From: Myxococcales bacterium
GTDB lineage: Bacteria > Myxococcota_A > Polyangia > Polyangiales > Polyangiaceae
Direction of reading: 5' to 3'
Assembly (NCBI GenBank): GCA_947473045.1
Contig: CANJCO010000036.1
Coordinates: forward strand, 1 to 50,448
DNA: 50,448 nt
Below the pieces are notes generated by a model, which was not told the DNA's origin, did no database searches, and saw only the letters and a list, made by a program, of their open reading frames with translations. Made by a program: the position numbers and the translations under genes. Shown piece after piece: positions 1 to 9,600 of the stretch (position 1 is its first letter; each line of letters starts with the position of its first letter).

Positions 1-147
1 AGCAGGGTGTTGAAAAACACCCTGATAGTAATTGGCGAAGCCAATTGCGTGGGGTGGGGACCCCGAAAAACCGCGTTTTTCGGGGCGGGGAGGTGCATAC
101 CTCCCCGAGATGAAAGGCTAGCAGGCCGTTCTTCAACGGCCTGCTAG
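1..147. repeat. Cluster of six hairpins, probable small non-autonomous repeat element (left end cut by window)
   Basis: Six inverted repeats follow one another with almost no spacing: 3-11/16-24 (loop GAAA), 31-36/40-45 (loop GAA), 51-55/60-64, 61-70/76-85, 86-94/99-107 (loop GCAT) and 118-130/135-147 (loop CTTC). The first and last are versions of one sequence in opposite orientation. The reverse complement of 118-147 reads AGCAGGCCGTTGAAGAACGG where the left end reads AGCAGGGTGTTGAAAAACAC. The differences fall on both arms of the stem, so pairing is kept. That is the form of terminal inverted repeats of a MITE- or REP-like element. No reading frame inside it looks real. The left boundary lies just outside the window. 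Confidence 0.7.
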
Positions 148-168
148 AACCGCTGTTCGGTTGAAACG

Positions 169-202
169 AAGAAGCCGGATCTCCCAGGAGGTCCGGCTTC
201 TT
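169..202. terminator. Bidirectional intrinsic terminator-like hairpin
   Basis: An 11-bp perfect stem (169-179 with 192-202, AAGAAGCCGGA) is extended inward by CTC/GAG around a short loop. The stem ends are A/T rich on both sides, with TTGGTTTTGT to the right. It lies 22 bases past the stop of the minus-strand lipoprotein gene ending at 225 and would terminate that transcript; it could also stop reading from the left. Confidence 0.6.
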
Positions 203-224
203 GGTTTTGTGCAGCGAACCGTCG

Positions 225-1271
225 CTACCTGCTCTCGAGCTTTTGGGACTGCTTGATGACCATCGACTGCGAGCCCTGCTTGGGCACCGTGATGGTCTTG
301 CTGTTCGACATCGAACCCTCGGCCCTGGAGGCCACGCCGTCGAGACGCAGATCGACCACGTAGCTTCCGGTGCCTTTTTCTTCGAGCATGGCGCCGGGCG
401 GGAGCTGCTCGTCGTCGACCGCGCGGCGGGGGCTGCTGAGGGAAGTCTCGGCTCTCACTTGCGCGGTGGTCGCAGTCTGCGCGAGGAGCGTGTAGCTCGT
501 GACGAGCTTCACGCCGGTCTGCGGATCGCCCGAAGCGCTGGCCCACTTCGCGCCGATGCCCACAGGCGAGCCCGGCAACGGGGCGATGAGAAACTCGAAC
601 GACTGCACGACGAGCGGCAGGATTTGCTGCGCCATGCGCGGGACCTTGTCGCTCGCGAGCTTGACCTCGCCGACCTCTCCCGACGAAGACGCATCGAACC
701 CCGCCTCGACGCCGACCATCGACTTTTCGAGCATCGCTTTTTGCTGCGCGGCCTGAGGCACCGTGGGGGGCAGCGCCACGTCGACCTTGGAAATCTTGAT
801 GTCGAAATGCGTCTTGCCCTCGGGAGTCCGGGCCTTTGGCGTGATGACATAGGTAAAGGTGATGGGCGGTTGATCGCCCGCGCCGGGCTGACCGGGGGCC
901 GACACCGAGAGCGTGATGGTCGAGGTGACCGTCGCGGCCCTGCCGAGGGCGAAGGCATACTGCAATTTGGCGCGCGGCTCGGCGCCTGGCTCCGTCACTT
1001 GAATCTTGCCGGGCGCCGCCTCGGGCCCCTCGCGCGGCTCGCCGCCGTCGGCAGCCCCGGCGCCTGCGCTGCCGCCGTCGCCTGCGCCGCCGTCGAACGC
1101 GACCTTGAGGTCGGCCGCGCCGCTCGGCGATGCGAAGAAGGAGTTGTAGACGATGTCGCTCGGGATCGGCTCAGGCGCCGCGGGAGCCTTGGTCGCCTCC
1201 TGCTTTGGCTGCTCTTTGCAGGCGAGGAGCATCGGGAGCAGGGCGGCGGCTACAAATAGGGTGCGGCGCAT
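225..1271 (-). CDS. Hypothetical lipoprotein, 348 aa
   Basis: The N-terminus is a lipoprotein signal: MRR, a hydrophobic stretch, then LLAC with the lipidated Cys near residue 18. A low-complexity Ala/Pro/Glu linker and a Gly/Ala/Asp-rich stretch near residues 55-85 follow. The rest has alternating beta-like segments and includes PVGIGAKW, which resembles proteins annotated as DUF6263 in myxobacteria; that match is from memory and tentative. It is probably attached to the outer or inner membrane facing the periplasm. It is divergent from the ketopantoate reductase gene and followed by the hairpin at 169-202. No catalytic motif is visible. Confidence 0.8.
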   Translation of the reverse strand: MRRTLFVAAALLPMLLACKEQPKQEATKAPAAPEPIPSDIVYNSFFASPSGAADLKVAFDGGAGDGGSAGAGAADGGEPREGPEAAPGKIQVTEPGAEPRAKLQYAFALGRAATVTSTITLSVSAPGQPGAGDQPPITFTYVITPKARTPEGKTHFDIKISKVDVALPPTVPQAAQQKAMLEKSMVGVEAGFDASSSGEVGEVKLASDKVPRMAQQILPLVVQSFEFLIAPLPGSPVGIGAKWASASGDPQTGVKLVTSYTLLAQTATTAQVRAETSLSSPRRAVDDEQLPPGAMLEEKGTGSYVVDLRLDGVASRAEGSMSNSKTITVPKQGSQSMVIKQSQKLESR

Positions 1272-1358
1272 TTCGGCGCGCAGCTTGTCGCGAGGCGGCC
1301 CCGCCGGTCAAGCGGGCTTTCGTGGGCGCGCGCGGTCAAGTGCGGTATCGCTCGGCAG

Positions 1359-2393
1359 ATGAAGTTCCTCGTCATGGGCGCGGGAGGCATCGGCGGGATC
1401 GTCGCCGCGGGTCTGCACGAGGCGGGCCGCGACGTGCTCGCGTTCACGACCAACGGCGCCATCGCCGAGGCAGTGCGACAAAACGGCTTTCGTCTGCGCG
1501 GCGCAGAGCGCTCGAGAGCCGTGCGCGGACGCATCACCACCGCGCCGCCCGAGGGCCCGTTCGATGTAGTTGTATTATGCACGCAACCTCCGCAAGTAGA
1601 AGAGGCCGCGGCGATGGCCTCTCGCGCTCTCGCCGAAGGCGGTGTCATGATCTGCCTGCAAAATGGGCTCTGCGAGGCGCGTGTCGCGAGGGTCGTCGGT
1701 GCGCACCGAACGCTCGGCGCGGTGGTCACCTGGGGGGCGGCGATGCCTGAGCCCGGCGTCTACGATCGCACTGCGCGGGGCGGCTTCGCGCTCGGCTCGA
1801 TGAGCGCCGCTTCGCAGCCGTCGCTCGAGCCGGTCGCCCGCGCGCTCGCAGCGGTCGCCCCCGTGGAGCTCACGTCGAACCTCGCCGGTCGTCGGTGGAG
1901 CAAGCTCGCGATCAACGCGGCGATTAGCAGTCTCGGGACGATCGGCGGCGATCGGGTGGGTGCGCTCATGCGGCACGCGTTCGTGCGGCGCCTCGCGCTC
2001 GAGGTGATGACCGAGGCCGCCCGGGTCGCCCGTGCCGAGGGGGTCGCGCTCGAGCGCGTCTCGGGTCTCGACCTCGACTGGCTCGCGCTCGGGGAACACG
2101 AGGCGCGCGGCTCCGCTTCGCCCAGCCTCGCCGCGAAGCACGCGCTGCTTTTGGGCGTGGGCATTCGCTACCGGCGCATGCGCAGCTCGATGCTCGCCGC
2201 CATCGAGCGCGGTCGTCCCCCTGCGGTCGATTTTCTCAATGGCGAGATCACGCAGCGAGCCGCCGCTCACGGCATCGCAGCGGGGCTCAACGCGGCCGTT
2301 TCCCGTGCTGTCTGGGCCATCGCCCGCAACGAAATGTCGCCTGGCACGGCCGCTCTGCGATCCTTGTTCGACGCGTCGCAGGCGAAGCGATGA
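1359..2393 (+). CDS. 2-dehydropantoate 2-reductase family protein (ketopantoate reductase)
   Basis: The family reduces ketopantoate to pantoate with NADPH in the cytoplasm (pantothenate and CoA synthesis). The Rossmann motif GAGGIGG is at residues 7-13. The catalytic Lys fits K182 with N186 in the stretch RWSKLAINAA, as in PanE/ApbA proteins, and the 344-residue length is close to the family norm of about 300-340. The stop overlaps the start of the downstream molybdoenzyme (ATGA at 2390), so the two are translationally coupled. That pairing is not typical for a dedicated panE. A paralogue acting on another 2-oxo acid is possible, so I give no symbol. The AT-rich patch around 1571 uses codons unlike the rest of the gene. 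Confidence 0.88.
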   Translation: MKFLVMGAGGIGGIVAAGLHEAGRDVLAFTTNGAIAEAVRQNGFRLRGAERSRAVRGRITTAPPEGPFDVVVLCTQPPQVEEAAAMASRALAEGGVMICLQNGLCEARVARVVGAHRTLGAVVTWGAAMPEPGVYDRTARGGFALGSMSAASQPSLEPVARALAAVAPVELTSNLAGRRWSKLAINAAISSLGTIGGDRVGALMRHAFVRRLALEVMTEAARVARAEGVALERVSGLDLDWLALGEHEARGSASPSLAAKHALLLGVGIRYRRMRSSMLAAIERGRPPAVDFLNGEITQRAAAHGIAAGLNAAVSRAVWAIARNEMSPGTAALRSLFDASQAKR

Positions 2394-4531
2394 GCACCAC
2401 GAAGACCGCGACCTGCATGCTCTGCGAGGCGGTGTGCGGGCTCGAGCTCAAGGTCGACGGCGACCGGTTGTTACGCGTGGTGGGCGACGCGCGCGATCCG
2501 TTCAGCCGCGGCCATATTTGCCCCAAAGCCGCCGCCATCGACGACGTACGGATCGACCCTGATCGGGTGACGTACCCGATGCGGCGCACGCGCGGAGGCG
2601 GCTTTTCGCGCGTGAGCTGGCGCGACGCGCTGGGCGAGGCGACCGATCGCCTCTCCAAAATCCGCGAGGCCCACGGGCGCCACGCCATCGCCACCTACGT
2701 GGGCAATCCGCTCGCGCATTCATACGGCGCGCTGCTCGGATCGATCACGCTGCGGCAGGCGCTCGGCACGCGCAACAACTTCTCGGCGACGTCGGCCGAC
2801 CAGCTCCCGCACATGCTCGCCTCGCTCGAAGTGCTCGGGCATCAGCTGCTGCTGCCGGTGCCCGATATCGACCGGACGCAGTTCATGCTCATCGTCGGCG
2901 CCAACCCCGTCGTGTCGAACGGCTCGATCATGACCGCGCCGGGCGTGAAGAAGCGCCTCGAGGCAGTGCGCGCGCGTGGCGGAAAGGTCATCGTCATCGA
3001 TCCGCGTCGCACCGAGACGGCGGCGATCGCCGATGAGCATCACTTCATTCAGCCCGGCACCGACGCGTTATTTTTGCTTGCTGTATTATACACGATATTC
3101 GCCGAAGGGCTCGCGCGGCCGGGCAGGCTCGCGCCCCTCGTCGACGGGCTCGGCGCCCTCGAGGCTGCCGCTGCGGACTTTTCTCCGGAGTCGGTCGCTC
3201 CGGTCACCGGCATCGCCGCGGACGTCACGCGCAGGCTCGCGCGTGAGCTGGCTGCCGCGGGCGGCGCGGCTTGCTACTCGCGGATGGGCGCGTGCACGCA
3301 GGAGTTCGGAGGGCTGACCGCCTGGCTGACCCTCGCGATCGATGTCGTGACCGGAAACCTTGATCGCGCTGGCGGCAACATGTTTCCGACGCCCGCCGCC
3401 GACCTCATCGGGCTCGCGAGCGCGCTCGGAAGGCGCGGCAGCTTTGCACGCTACCGTTCACGCGTTCGCGGGCTGCCCGAGTTCGGTGGCGAGCTGCCCG
3501 TGGCCGCGCTCGCCGAGGAAATCGAGGCCCCCGGCGACGGCCAAATCAGGGCGCTCATCACCATGGCCGGTAATCCCGCCTTGAGCTCACCCAACGGTCC
3601 GGCCGTCGAGCGCGCGCTCGCAAGCCTTGAGTTCATGGTCTCGGTCGACGTGTACATCAACGAGACGACGCGCCACGCCAACTTGATTTTGCCACCGTCT
3701 TTTGGCCTCGAGCGCGATCACTACGACCTTGTATTTTACGCCCTCTCGGTTCGAAACGCGGCGCGGTATGCGCCTGCAATCTTCGCGAAGCGAGGCGAGG
3801 CACGCGATGACTTCGACATCGCCACCGAGCTCGCGGCGCGCCTCGCGTCACGCGCAGCGCGTGGCCTGCGCGGCTGGGCGACCTTCGCGAGCGTGCGCGC
3901 CGTTCAGGCGCTCGGTGCGCGCCGGATGCTCGACGGCCTCCTGCGCGCGGGGCCTCACAAACTGTCGCTCGCGAAGCTCAGGGCGTCTCCGCATGGCGAA
4001 GACCTGGGCCCCCTCGAGCCGAGGCTGCCGAAGCTCCTCGGAGCCGATCGCCGCATTCAGATCGCGCCGCGCCTGTTTCTCGGCGATCTTCCGCGATTGA
4101 AGCAGCGCCTCCTCGCGCCGCCGCTCGCGCCTGGAGCGCTCGTGCTCATCGGCCGACGCCATCTTCGCAGCAACAACTCGTGGCTCCACAACAGCGCGCG
4201 GCTCGTCAAGGGGCGGGCGGCGTGCGTGCTGCTCATGCATCCCGAAGACGCGCGCGCGCGAGGCATCGCCAGCGGCGGCGCCGTCAACGTCCGATCCCGC
4301 ACGGGCGTCGTGACGGTCGTCGCCGAGGTGTCAGACGAAATGGGCCGCGGCGTCGTGAGTCTGCCTCACGGTTGGGGGCACCACCGGCAGGGCGCGCAGC
4401 AGTCCGTCGCGTCGTCGCGCGCGGGGGTCAGCGTCAACGATCTCACCGATGAGCAGTTCATCGACGCGCTCACCGGAAATGCCGGGTTCAGCGGCGTTAC
4501 GGTCGAGGTTGCGCCCGCGCCCGCGCCCTGA
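2390..4531 (+). CDS. Molybdopterin-dependent oxidoreductase with N-terminal [4Fe-4S] domain
   Basis: This belongs to the formate dehydrogenase/nitrate reductase/DMSO reductase superfamily. The N-terminal iron-sulfur cysteines are C9, C12, C16 and C44 (CMLCEAVC, then GHICPKA). Bis-MGD cofactor-binding segments include NPVVSNGSIM and VIVIDPRRTETA. A C-terminal molydopterin dinucleotide-binding domain is suggested by RSNNSWLHNS and the SLPHGWGHHR stretch. At 713 residues it has the usual size for a single catalytic subunit. No twin-arginine signal is seen, so it should be cytoplasmic. No electron-transfer partner subunit lies beside it. The substrate cannot be told from sequence. A cluster of TTA, GTA and ATA codons around 3065-3100 is striking in such a GC-rich gene. 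Confidence 0.88.
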   Translation: MSTTKTATCMLCEAVCGLELKVDGDRLLRVVGDARDPFSRGHICPKAAAIDDVRIDPDRVTYPMRRTRGGGFSRVSWRDALGEATDRLSKIREAHGRHAIATYVGNPLAHSYGALLGSITLRQALGTRNNFSATSADQLPHMLASLEVLGHQLLLPVPDIDRTQFMLIVGANPVVSNGSIMTAPGVKKRLEAVRARGGKVIVIDPRRTETAAIADEHHFIQPGTDALFLLAVLYTIFAEGLARPGRLAPLVDGLGALEAAAADFSPESVAPVTGIAADVTRRLARELAAAGGAACYSRMGACTQEFGGLTAWLTLAIDVVTGNLDRAGGNMFPTPAADLIGLASALGRRGSFARYRSRVRGLPEFGGELPVAALAEEIEAPGDGQIRALITMAGNPALSSPNGPAVERALASLEFMVSVDVYINETTRHANLILPPSFGLERDHYDLVFYALSVRNAARYAPAIFAKRGEARDDFDIATELAARLASRAARGLRGWATFASVRAVQALGARRMLDGLLRAGPHKLSLAKLRASPHGEDLGPLEPRLPKLLGADRRIQIAPRLFLGDLPRLKQRLLAPPLAPGALVLIGRRHLRSNNSWLHNSARLVKGRAACVLLMHPEDARARGIASGGAVNVRSRTGVVTVVAEVSDEMGRGVVSLPHGWGHHRQGAQQSVASSRAGVSVNDLTDEQFIDALTGNAGFSGVTVEVAPAPAP

Positions 4532-4703
4532 AAATCGCAGGCGCAGAGTGCGGCGCCGATCGCGTCGCCGGCTGCGGCGGCCGCGCGATGAGAAGGCGCC
4601 TAAACTGCAAAGAGCACGAGCAAGACGCAGCGCACACTGGAGCCCCTTCGCGTAACGCTGACGTGCACCGAGGCGTTCGCTTCGGCGGCGGCGCCGACGT
4701 TGG

Positions 4704-5639
4704 CTACGCGCGCAGGGTGATGGCGCGCGGCACGAGCTCGATTGACACGGGCAGGGCGCCCAGAGGCTCGCCGTCTACATCCAGAAGAAAGAGCGATCGC
4801 GCCTCGTCGTCGAGCAGCTCGAGCTCGATCTTTTCGCACGAAAAATGGGTCGTATGCGGGCCTGCCAGGTGCGAGCCGTCGTAGATCCGCTGCGAGTTGA
4901 CGAGGAACGCGAGCTTGTTCTCGGCGCTCATCGTGACAACGTCGAAGCGGCCGTCGTCGGGCTTCGCCATCGGCGCGACGTGCATGCCCGAGCCGAAGTA
5001 CTCGCCGTTGCAGACTGCAATCATCAGCGCCTCGACCTCGCGCACCGTGGTGACGCCGTCGCTGGTGACTGTGCAGCGCACCTTGGTGATCTTCGAACGC
5101 AGCAGCGCTCGAACCGAGGCCACGTAGTAGGCAGCCGTGCCGCCGAGCAGACGCGAGCCGGTGGCCACGTACTGGTCGACGAGCCCGCCCAGCCCCGCCG
5201 ACAGGATGTTCACGAAGTGTCGGGTGCGGGGGGCGCCATCGTGACCGGTGAGCTGTGCGCGGCCCACGTCGATGGTGCGCTTGCGGCCGCTCGTAAGCGC
5301 TTCGAGGTAGCGGTCGAGGCGGTGCTCGATGCCGAGCGTCTTGCGAAAGTCGCCGCCAGTCCCCTGACCGATGAGGCCGAGCTCGACGTGGCCGCCGGCC
5401 TCGGACCGCATGACTCCATCGACGCAGTCGGAGAGCGTTCCGTCTCCGCCCACTGCGACGATGAGCTCGCGACCATCGCGCGCAGCAGCCTCGGCGAGCG
5501 CTACCGCGTGCCCGGGATGTTTGGTGTATTCTGCATCTACCGGGCCGAGGACGCGCTCGGCCGTGGCGCGAAGCTCCGGGAACGTGCGCTTGGTGCGACC
5601 TCCGCCGGAGGCCGGGTTCACGATGAAGAGCGGCTTCAT
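4704..5639 (-). CDS. Diacylglycerol/lipid kinase family protein (YegS-like), 311 aa
   Basis: The protein carries the catalytic signature of the DAGK_cat family: NPASGGGR at residues 8-15 and GGDGT at 64-68 for nucleotide binding. Members phosphorylate diacylglycerol, sphingoid bases or related lipids at the membrane surface. I place the start at the ATG at 5639 because MKPLFIVNPASGG is the normal family N-terminus and because ATGA there overlaps the stop of the upstream epimerase gene. The longer frame reaching 6347 reads through that epimerase gene in another frame and is not real. It is the last gene of a three-gene lipid operon, so an ether-lipid or unusual glycerolipid head is a reasonable substrate. 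Confidence 0.9.
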   Translation of the reverse strand: MKPLFIVNPASGGGRTKRTFPELRATAERVLGPVDAEYTKHPGHAVALAEAAARDGRELIVAVGGDGTLSDCVDGVMRSEAGGHVELGLIGQGTGGDFRKTLGIEHRLDRYLEALTSGRKRTIDVGRAQLTGHDGAPRTRHFVNILSAGLGGLVDQYVATGSRLLGGTAAYYVASVRALLRSKITKVRCTVTSDGVTTVREVEALMIAVCNGEYFGSGMHVAPMAKPDDGRFDVVTMSAENKLAFLVNSQRIYDGSHLAGPHTTHFSCEKIELELLDDEARSLFLLDVDGEPLGALPVSIELVPRAITLRA

Positions 5640-6649
5640 CGGGCAGAAGGCCAGATCACGCCCCGCGCGCGCAGATCGTCGACCGTGTCTTGAAGGGTCG
5701 TCATCGGGTCGCGCGGCAGCCAGCCGAGATCGGCCTCGGCCTTCGCGCAGTCGCAGTACCAGTAGTACTGCGCGAGCTCGATGCTCACGGGATCGACTGG
5801 CAATTCGAGGCCGATTTTGCGCATCGCGCGCTGAAGGATCGAGGCGCCTGCGCGCGCGAATTCGGGGGCCCGCGGCATCGGAAGCAGGGGAGCCTTCACC
5901 CCGCCCACGCGCGCGATGCGGGCGAAGAATTCGCGCATGGTGACGTTGCACGCGCTCACGAGGTAGCGCTCGCCTGGGCGCCCCTTGTCGATCGCGAGGC
6001 GCATGGCCTCCGCGGCATCGCGCGCGTCGACGAAGGCCACGCCGCCGGGCGGCACCGCGGGGATCTTTTCTTCGAGCAGCTGACGCACGTCGCCCGTCGA
6101 CGAGCCCTCCCGATCGCCCGGTCCGAGCAGCAGGCTCGGGTTGACCGACACGACCGCGAACTCGCTTGTGCTCGCGCCCAGCGCTGCCTGCTCGGCGAAG
6201 AGCTTGCTGCGGTAGTAGGGCCACTTGTTTATCAGGCCGATCGGCGTCTCGTCGGTCTCGACCGCGATGTGATCCGGATCGGCCGACACGGCCACGGTGC
6301 CGCTCGTCGACGCCACGATTGCACGCGTGACGCCTGCCGCTTTGCACGCGGCGAGCACCGACATCGTGCCAGCGCGGTGCACGCGGTCGAGGGCCTCGGC
6401 GTCGCTCGGATCACGCGAGACCTTGCCCGCGCAGTGAAGCACCACGCTGCACCCCGAGGCCGCTTCGGCTACTGCGGCTGCGTCGAGAATATCGCCCTGT
6501 TTCACCACGGCGCCCCTGGGCGCGGCCCCGCCTCTGCGACTCATCGCGACGACCTCGTGGCCATGCGAAAGCAGGTTCGCGACCACGTGGGAGCCTAAAA
6601 ATCCGGTGGCTCCGGTAACAAGGATTCGGCTCACGATCGGTTCCTTCAT
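5636..6649 (-). CDS. NAD-dependent epimerase/dehydratase (extended SDR)
   Basis: This is an extended short-chain dehydrogenase: the NAD(P)-binding motif GATGFLG is at residues 13-19 and the active-site YxxxK fits Y145/K149 (YYRSK). It resembles dihydroflavonol-reductase-like and HpnA-type epimerases, about 330 residues long. The likely role is reduction or epimerisation of a sugar- or lipid-linked hydroxyl group. It starts 21 bases after the stop of the 1583-residue lipid enzyme and overlaps the lipid kinase start by ATGA, so all three are one transcription unit. By context I infer a role in lipid modification; the exact substrate is unknown. Confidence 0.88.
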   Translation of the reverse strand: MKEPIVSRILVTGATGFLGSHVVANLLSHGHEVVAMSRRGGAAPRGAVVKQGDILDAAAVAEAASGCSVVLHCAGKVSRDPSDAEALDRVHRAGTMSVLAACKAAGVTRAIVASTSGTVAVSADPDHIAVETDETPIGLINKWPYYRSKLFAEQAALGASTSEFAVVSVNPSLLLGPGDREGSSTGDVRQLLEEKIPAVPPGGVAFVDARDAAEAMRLAIDKGRPGERYLVSACNVTMREFFARIARVGGVKAPLLPMPRAPEFARAGASILQRAMRKIGLELPVDPVSIELAQYYWYCDCAKAEADLGWLPRDPMTTLQDTVDDLRARGVIWPSAR

Positions 6650-6670
6650 GCGGCGCGGGCAGGCGCTGCG

Positions 6671-9600
6671 TCAGTTGAGTTGAAAGGCCTTTTGGAACGT
6701 CTCGAGGAGCGAGACGTCGTTGCTCTTGACCGCGCCGCTCAGAAACTCTGCGACCCCTGGCACGTACGATTCGCGGACGATGCGGGTGAACAGGTCGGCT
6801 GAGGTCTTGAGCACGCAATCGGCGGAGCCTCCCTCGGGCTTGCCGAGCTTGATCTCACAGCTGGTGGGGGAGACCTTAACCGTCCACTTCGACAGCTCGT
6901 CGCTGCCGAGCGTGAAGTAAAACGACACCGCGCGGTCGACGGCGCCCGGCTTGAATTTGCCCTCCAGCTCCTGAAAGAGCGTCACCATCGGGTGCTCCTT
7001 TTTCGGGGCCGCCCTCTCGCCGTCGGTCACCGTGCGGAGGTCGAGGAGGCCGCCTTCTTTGAGGGAGACGATGGCGAGCCGCGCCAGACGCGAAACCTCT
7101 CGGGACGCATCGGCGAGCGTCTTGCCGTGCGTGAGCCGTCGCAGATCGTCGATCGCGAGCGGCAGGCCGATTCGGGCGGTGATCTCGCGCTTGAGCGGCA
7201 CGGTCGCGCCCTTCGGCATCGCCTCGTAGGTGCCGCCCAGGTAGATCGGCAGCAGGTCGACGCCGTGGGTCAGCGCCAGGTGCCCGACGAGCGGCTTGAA
7301 GTCCTGAAGCTCTCCCGTCGGCGTGCGCGTGCCTTCGGGGAAAATGAGCACCGTGCGGCCGCTGCCGATGACCTCGCCGGCCTGCCGCAGACTTTGCCGA
7401 ACGCCGCCCTTGCGATCGATCGCGCGCAGATTGGTGAAGTTTTCGAAGAACGCGCGCTTGATGCCTTGATCGAAGAAGTAGTCCTGCGCGGCGAGCGAGA
7501 CGATGTCGCGGCCGTAGTCTCCGAGCGCGTGACGCACGAAGCCCATGTCGAGGTGGCTCGTGTGGTTGGCGATCACGATGGTAGGGCGGTTGTGGGGGAT
7601 GAACGCGCGCCCGCTGACGCGCGGCTTCATGACCTGCCCGTAAAATACGTCCTGCAGCCTTCCGATGACGCCCTTCGCTGCGTCCTGTACCGGCTCGGGG
7701 AGCACCACGTTCTTCGCCTCGCGGCCTTCGATGTGCGCGGCGCGCCGCTCCGACTTCGCCTCGCGTCCACGCGCCGCCCCGAACAACGCCTCGACGTCAT
7801 CGACGGTGCGGCATGCCTGAAGCTGCTGCGGATCGATCGTGCGCGACTTGGATTCGAGCGCTTCGAGCAGCTCAGTCAGCATCAGCGAGTCGAACCCGAG
7901 ATCGCCCGCGAGGGTCGCGGCTCCGGTGAGCTCGAGCGCGGGACGCCCGCTCACCGCGGCGATCGCGGTTCGTACGGCGCTCGCGTGCGCGGCGTCGCCC
8001 TCGCTGGTCGTAGTCGTGGCGGCGATCAGCCGTCGCAAGGTGTCGGTCACCTCGTTGCGCTTCACCTTCCGCGTGGCGGTCCGGGGCAAAGGTGCATCAT
8101 ACAAGTGAACGATCGACGGCTGCTGGTGGTAGGGCAGGCGCGCGAACGCCTGACGAAGGGCAGCCATCGCGCGCTCGTTGCGCTCTGCGCGGGCATCGAC
8201 CACCGCGTCGCCGAGCGAGGACGGCGGCGGCAGCGAGTCGCGCGAAGGGGTGCCCGCAGGAACGGCGAGGCAGGCGACGCGCTCACCACCGCGCGGCGCT
8301 TCGACTCCCACGATGGCCAGCTCGGAGACGCCCTCGATTTCGCCGAGCGCGCGCTCGATGTCGTCGGGATACACGTTTTCGCCCGTCGACGTGACGATCA
8401 CATCTTTGATGCGTCCGACGATCGACAGGCGCCCTGATTTGTCGAGCTTGCCGAGGTCGCCCGTGCGCAGCCAGCCGCCGTCGGCCATGACCGCGCTCGT
8501 GGCGTCATCGTCGGTGTAGCCCGCCATCACGTTGGGGCCCTTGGCCAGCACTTCACCGACGCCGCTGTCGTCGGGCGCGTCGATTTTGATCTGCACGCCG
8601 GGCACCGGCTTGCCGACGTTGCCGGGCTTGCTGCGCGCCGAGGGCGACGCGACCGTGAGCACGGGCGCGGCCTCGGTGAGCCCGTAGCCTTCGGTCAGCT
8701 GAAGGCCGAGGCCCGCGAAGAACTCCTGCGTCTCTCGGGGGAGCGCGGCGCCGCCTGAAATGATGGTGCGCAGGCTCCCGCCGAGCGCGTCGTGCACCGG
8801 CGCGAAGAGGAGCTTGCCGGCATCGACGCCGAGGGCGCCCGCGAGCTTTCGGTTGGCCTCCGTCGCGAAGTCGAAGGCGGCGGCGACCACGGGGCCGCGC
8901 GCTTCGAGCTTCGAGCGAACGCGCCGTTCGATGAGCTGCCACAGCGCGGGCACGCCGACCATCGCGGTCGGACGCGCGAGCTCCATGCCGAGGTTGAGGC
9001 GGTCTGCGTTGATCTCGCCGAGGTAGACTACGCGCGCTCCGCGAGAGAAGGGCAGCAGCAGCCCGCAGGTGAACTCGAAGGTGTGGTGCAGCGGCAGTAC
9101 GCTGAGCACGCGGTCGCGATCACCCAGCGGAAAAATCGGTGCGAGCGCCGCGATGAGCGAGGCGAAATTCTTGTGCGTGAGCCGCACGCCCTTCGGCTTC
9201 CCGGTGGTGCCGCTCGTGTAGATCAGGCTGGCGATGTCGTCGTCGAACACCTCGACGTCGGGAGCGCCGAGCCCTTCGCCGGCGGCCGCGATCGCGTGCA
9301 GATCGACGAAAGTATAACGCGGGTATTGTGCACGTATCGCGGCGCCCGATTTGGCCTCGACGTGCGCGTCGGCGATCACGATCGACGCGCCGCTCTCAGC
9401 GAGCACGTTGGCGAACGGCCCGGCCTCGATTTCGGGATCGACGGGTACGGCGGTCGCGCCGGCCCTCAGTACGCCGAAAAACGCGACGGGCCAGTCGGGA
9501 TGGTTCTTCCCGGCGATGGCGACGCGGTCTCCCTTTTTGACGCCCATCTCCGCGAGGCGCGCTGCGACGGCGCGCGCCCGGTCGCGAACGTCGGCGAAGG

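Noticed and set aside
1-147. CRISPR array
   Set aside because: The repeats are palindromes of different sequence, without constant direct repeats and spacers.
5640-6347. N-terminal extension of the lipid kinase frame to 6347
   Set aside because: It lies inside the epimerase gene in another frame; the kinase family N-terminus starts exactly at the ATG at 5639.
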